Below, piece by piece: positions 61,642 through 64,000 of a DNA stretch of 64,000 nt. Position 1 is the stretch's first letter. Each line of letters begins with the position of its first letter. The stretch is from NCBI RefSeq assembly GCF_000242455.2, contig NC_019892.1, positions 8,566,744 through 8,630,743 on the forward strand, written 5' to 3'. The DNA comes from Singulisphaera acidiphila DSM 18658. Lineage in GTDB: Bacteria; Planctomycetota; Planctomycetia; Isosphaerales; Isosphaeraceae. The position numbers and the translations under genes are program-made. Under the pieces are notes generated by a model, which saw only the letters and a list, made by a program, of their open reading frames with translations, made no database searches and was not told the origin of the DNA.

Positions 61642-62772
61642 ATGAGCACGGCCGAACAATCCTGTTCCGGTGTCCTGGAGATGCACCCCAAGGGGTACGG
61701 CTTCCTCCGAGACCCCGCGCGGAATTACAAGGTGGGGACGAACGACGTTTACGTTGGCTCCCCCCTGCTGGCCAAGTTCCATCTCCGCCAAGGGGTCCGG
61801 CTGACCGGTCGGGTCGAAGGGCCGGCCAAGCGGGGCGAAGCCCTCCGCCTTGCCGAACTCACGGAAATCGAGGGTCGAACGCCCGACCAGTATCTCGGAC
61901 TTCGCGGCTTCGACGACCTAACCGCGATCGACCCGCACGACCGAATTCACTTGGAGGTTGGCCCCGAGCCACTCGGGATGCGCGTGATGGACCTGCTCAC
62001 GCCCATTGGCAAAGGCCAGCGCGGCTTGATCGTCGCCCCGCCGCGCACGGGGAAAACCATCCTTCTGCAACAACTAGCCGCCTCGGTCACCAAAAATCAC
62101 CCTGAGCTCAACCTCTTCGTCCTGCTGATCGACGAGCGGCCCGAAGAAGTGACCGATATGCGCCGGACCATCCAGGGGGAGGTCATTGCCTCGTCCTCGG
62201 ACCACTCCACCGAGGAGCACATCCGGCTCGCCCAGTTGACGGTCGATCGTGCCAAACGGATCGCCGAGACGGGGGGGCAAGTCCTGATCCTCCTTGACAG
62301 CCTGACTCGCCTCGCCCGGGCTTATAACAAGAGCTCGAACTCGGGCCGAACCATGTCGGGCGGGATGGACATCAAGGCGATGGACGTCCCCAAACGGCTC
62401 TTCGGTGCCGCGCGCACGTTCGACGAAGGCGGCTCGCTCACCGTCCTGGCCACCGCGCTCATCGACACCGGCAGCCGGATGGACGAGCTCATCTTCCAAG
62501 AGTTCAAGGGGACGGGCAACATGGAGGTCGTCCTCGACCGCCGCCTGGCCGACCGTCGCGTCTGGCCGGCCATCGACATCCAGCAGTCGGGCACCCGCAA
62601 GGAAGAGCGTCTCCTCGACGCAGAGACTCTCGGCCGCGTCAATCTGCTCCGCCGCAGCCTCTCGGAGCTCAAACCCACCGAAGCCATGGAATCGCTCGTC
62701 AGGCAGATGGCCAAGTTCCCCACCAACAAAGCCTTCCTCGAACGAATCGGCCAGTTCCAGAAAGATCATTGA
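61642..62772 (+). CDS. rho: Transcription termination factor Rho
   Basis: A 376-residue hexameric RNA helicase that terminates transcription. ATG 61642 begins the cold-shock-like RNA-binding domain directly (CSGVLEMHPKGYGFLRDP, NDVYVGSPLLAKFHLRQG). The helical N-terminal domain of many Rho proteins (about 47 residues in E. coli) is absent. The ATPase has P-loop VAPPRTGKTILLQQ, LLIDERPEEVTDM, the ring-contact ASSSDHSTEEHIRLAQLTVD, DSLTRLARAYN, the Q-loop KGTGNMEVVLDR and R-loop DRRVWPAIDI. Most hairpins in this window lack U-tracts, which fits an organism leaning on Rho. Confidence 0.96.
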   Translation: MSTAEQSCSGVLEMHPKGYGFLRDPARNYKVGTNDVYVGSPLLAKFHLRQGVRLTGRVEGPAKRGEALRLAELTEIEGRTPDQYLGLRGFDDLTAIDPHDRIHLEVGPEPLGMRVMDLLTPIGKGQRGLIVAPPRTGKTILLQQLAASVTKNHPELNLFVLLIDERPEEVTDMRRTIQGEVIASSSDHSTEEHIRLAQLTVDRAKRIAETGGQVLILLDSLTRLARAYNKSSNSGRTMSGGMDIKAMDVPKRLFGAARTFDEGGSLTVLATALIDTGSRMDELIFQEFKGTGNMEVVLDRRLADRRVWPAIDIQQSGTRKEERLLDAETLGRVNLLRRSLSELKPTEAMESLVRQMAKFPTNKAFLERIGQFQKDH

Positions 62773-62898
62773 CGTCCACCCAAGCGATCGCAGCCATCAG
62801 TCCATCCCCTCCAACCTCCACGACACGACACGGCACGTCGCGTTGCCTGTGGTCTTGCCAGAGCCCCTTTGAGTGGCTTGCAGGACTTGGGTGCCAAT

Positions 62899-62974
62899 GC
62901 CACCACGGGTTGTACTCAACCCATGAGCCAAAAATCAGGGCTTCCGCCCACACGGTTGAGTACAACCTGTGGCA
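62899..62974. repeat. Long inverted repeat downstream of rho
   Basis: GGTTGTACTCAACC (62908-62921) and its exact complement GGTTGAGTACAACC (62954-62967) are 32 nt apart; the match continues outward as TGCCAC/GTGGCA with a 2-nt insertion. It starts 127 nt after the rho stop. The 14-nt arm is itself nearly palindromic. It could be a terminator hairpin or a small mobile-element relic. Confidence 0.6.
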
Positions 62975-63162
62975 CCCGGCAGCTTTGATCTGGCCCTGGT
63001 AACCCATGAGAAAACCAAAGAAAACCGCGACCAACAAGTCCTGCATCCCCATCAAGCACTGGCGCCCAAGCAACCTGCTCATAACCACATGCGGAATTTC
63101 CATTGGTTCAGCGAAACCTCTGGAATAGCAACAATCGCTCGGATCTTGCCAAACAAAATACT

Positions 63163-63198
63163 CCAGGGCCACTTTTTTTACTTGACCAATGGCCCTGG
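63163..63198. repeat. Inverted repeat CCAGGGCCA / TGGCCCTGG
   Basis: A perfect 9-bp inverted repeat with an 18-nt T-rich loop; a third copy of TGGCCCTGG occurs at 62991-62999. A separate perfect hairpin, CTAATCCTT-T-AAGGATTAG, is at 63276-63294. The 716 nt between rho and the DUF1559 gene otherwise show no coding frame I trust. Confidence 0.55.
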
Positions 63199-63488
63199 TT
63201 TTCGTGATGCTCGCAAGTGACATTTCCTGCAATACGCAAGCTGATCACAGGTTATCAAGATAGGGGAGCAGCAAGCTAATCCTTTAAGGATTAGGTCCTG
63301 ATCCCAGCGTTTGACGTGCGCTGCGACCGTTGATGCCATTCATTCCGATTCTTCGAGATTCAAAAGTCCCCCAACGTGCAGACATCAGCGCCGACGAAGT
63401 GGCAAACCTCGGCGTCCGAGTCCGTTCGCTGCCCGGTTTGACCAGGTTGGCTGTCGTTCTCATCACTTTTCAAAAGGGGAGCCAAAGC

Positions 63489-64000
63489 ATGGTACGTACG
63501 CACCGTCGCGGGTTCACACTCATTGAATTGTTGGTGGTGATCGCGATCATCGCGGTCCTGATCGCTCTCTTACTCCCCGCTGTTCAGGCAGCGCGCGAGG
63601 CTGCCCGCCGAGCTCAGTGCGTGAATAACCTGAAGCAGATCGGGATTGCTCTGCACAACTATCACTCTTCGCACGACTCGATGCCGTGGGGAGACGGGCC
63701 GGACGAGTGGAACCAGTGGTCTTCGGCAGCGCTCTTATTGCCCTACATTGAACAGTCGTCGCTTCATAACGCCATCAATTTCAGCTACGGACTCCAAAAC
63801 TGGAATTTGCCCTATAATACAACGACCCATCGCACGCAAATTTCTTCACTACTCTGCCCATCTGATATTGACCGGCTGACGAACGCCGACGCCCACAGCA
63901 ACTACTCGGGCAACGCCGGGACGGCCCCGGCCACCTTCTACGATTGGGACAACACCGGCGCCTTCGATGGTCTGTTCACATGGTCCGGCAATCCTCCCAA
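63489..64000 (+). CDS. DUF1559 prepilin-like protein (5' part; runs off the window)
   Basis: 170 codons are present before the window edge. The ATG has AGGGGAG 9 nt upstream. The N-terminus is a type IV prepilin-like signal: MVRTHRRG then FTLIELLVVIAIIAVLIALL, with cleavage before Phe and Glu five residues later. LLPAVQAAREAARRAQCVNN and LKQIGIALHNYH are the hallmark of the DUF1559 family, of which planctomycetes carry dozens. NYSGNAGTA follows in the middle domain. These are pseudopilin-type surface or secretion proteins of unproven role; the C-terminal H-x9-DG motif would lie beyond the window. Confidence 0.95.
   Translation, partial: MVRTHRRGFTLIELLVVIAIIAVLIALLLPAVQAAREAARRAQCVNNLKQIGIALHNYHSSHDSMPWGDGPDEWNQWSSAALLLPYIEQSSLHNAINFSYGLQNWNLPYNTTTHRTQISSLLCPSDIDRLTNADAHSNYSGNAGTAPATFYDWDNTGAFDGLFTWSGNPP

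Overview
The window is GC-rich chromosomal DNA from a planctomycete, most likely the Isosphaeraceae/Gemmatales side of the phylum; this placement is an inference from gene content. Pointers are a DUF1501 protein, a DUF1559 prepilin-like pseudopilin at the right edge, a large secreted arylsulfatase, a PEP-CTERM protein, a secreted ceramidase-like hydrolase, a planctomycete-style ECF sigma remnant, a GxQWGDEAKGK-type PurA, and sparse operons with long spacers. BamD-like and LptE-like lipoproteins indicate an outer membrane.

Layout. 1-5.65 kb: a TPR protein, then a mostly gene-free stretch with an 11-unit array of about 88-nt GC-rich palindromes (1473-2943), tRNA-Cys(GCA) with a strong terminator, and a frameshifted ECF sigma remnant. 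5.65-12 kb: DoxX and pirin (redox-type genes), a secreted planctomycete protein of unknown function, an M29 aminopeptidase and a secreted M28 peptidase with a C-terminal PDZ domain. 12-20 kb: an ABC importer of iron(III) type whose binding protein and ATPase overlap by ATGA, while the two-domain permease lies 3.9 kb further on. Between them are a GyrI-like domain remnant, a complete IS4-like element with 5-bp target duplication, and a frameshifted DUF1501 gene. 20-26 kb: carA, purA, uppS and cdsA, then a higBA toxin-antitoxin pair with two operator palindromes. 26.9-35 kb: a core block phoH, 7TM-HD phosphodiesterase, ybeY, CNNM/CorC, recO, bamD-like, lptE-like, covering RNA maturation, c-di-AMP turnover, repair and outer-membrane assembly. 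35-42 kb: VWA lipoprotein, proA/folP (ATGA overlap), a two-rhodanese sulfurtransferase and gdhA. 42-47.6 kb: secreted PEP-CTERM protein, ceramidase-like protein and sulfatase.

47.6-51.6 kb holds the most striking structure: a group II intron nested inside another group II intron (a twintron), both on the minus strand. The inner intron (50215 to 48272) sits exactly after the YADD catalytic-motif codons of the outer intron's reverse transcriptase. Removing it joins 805 nt and 521 nt into an uninterrupted 441-aa RT reading YADDFVIC.

51.7-64 kb: OsmC, an 84-bp tandem repeat, a Tat-exported molybdenum hydroxylase operon (2Fe-2S, Mo and FAD subunits plus a small Cys-containing protein), a 42-aa Lys-rich protein, a long protein of unknown function, a UvrD-type helicase, rho, and the start of a DUF1559 gene that runs off the edge.

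All calls come from reading the sequence and its translations; no database search was run. Domain names rest on recognised motifs.
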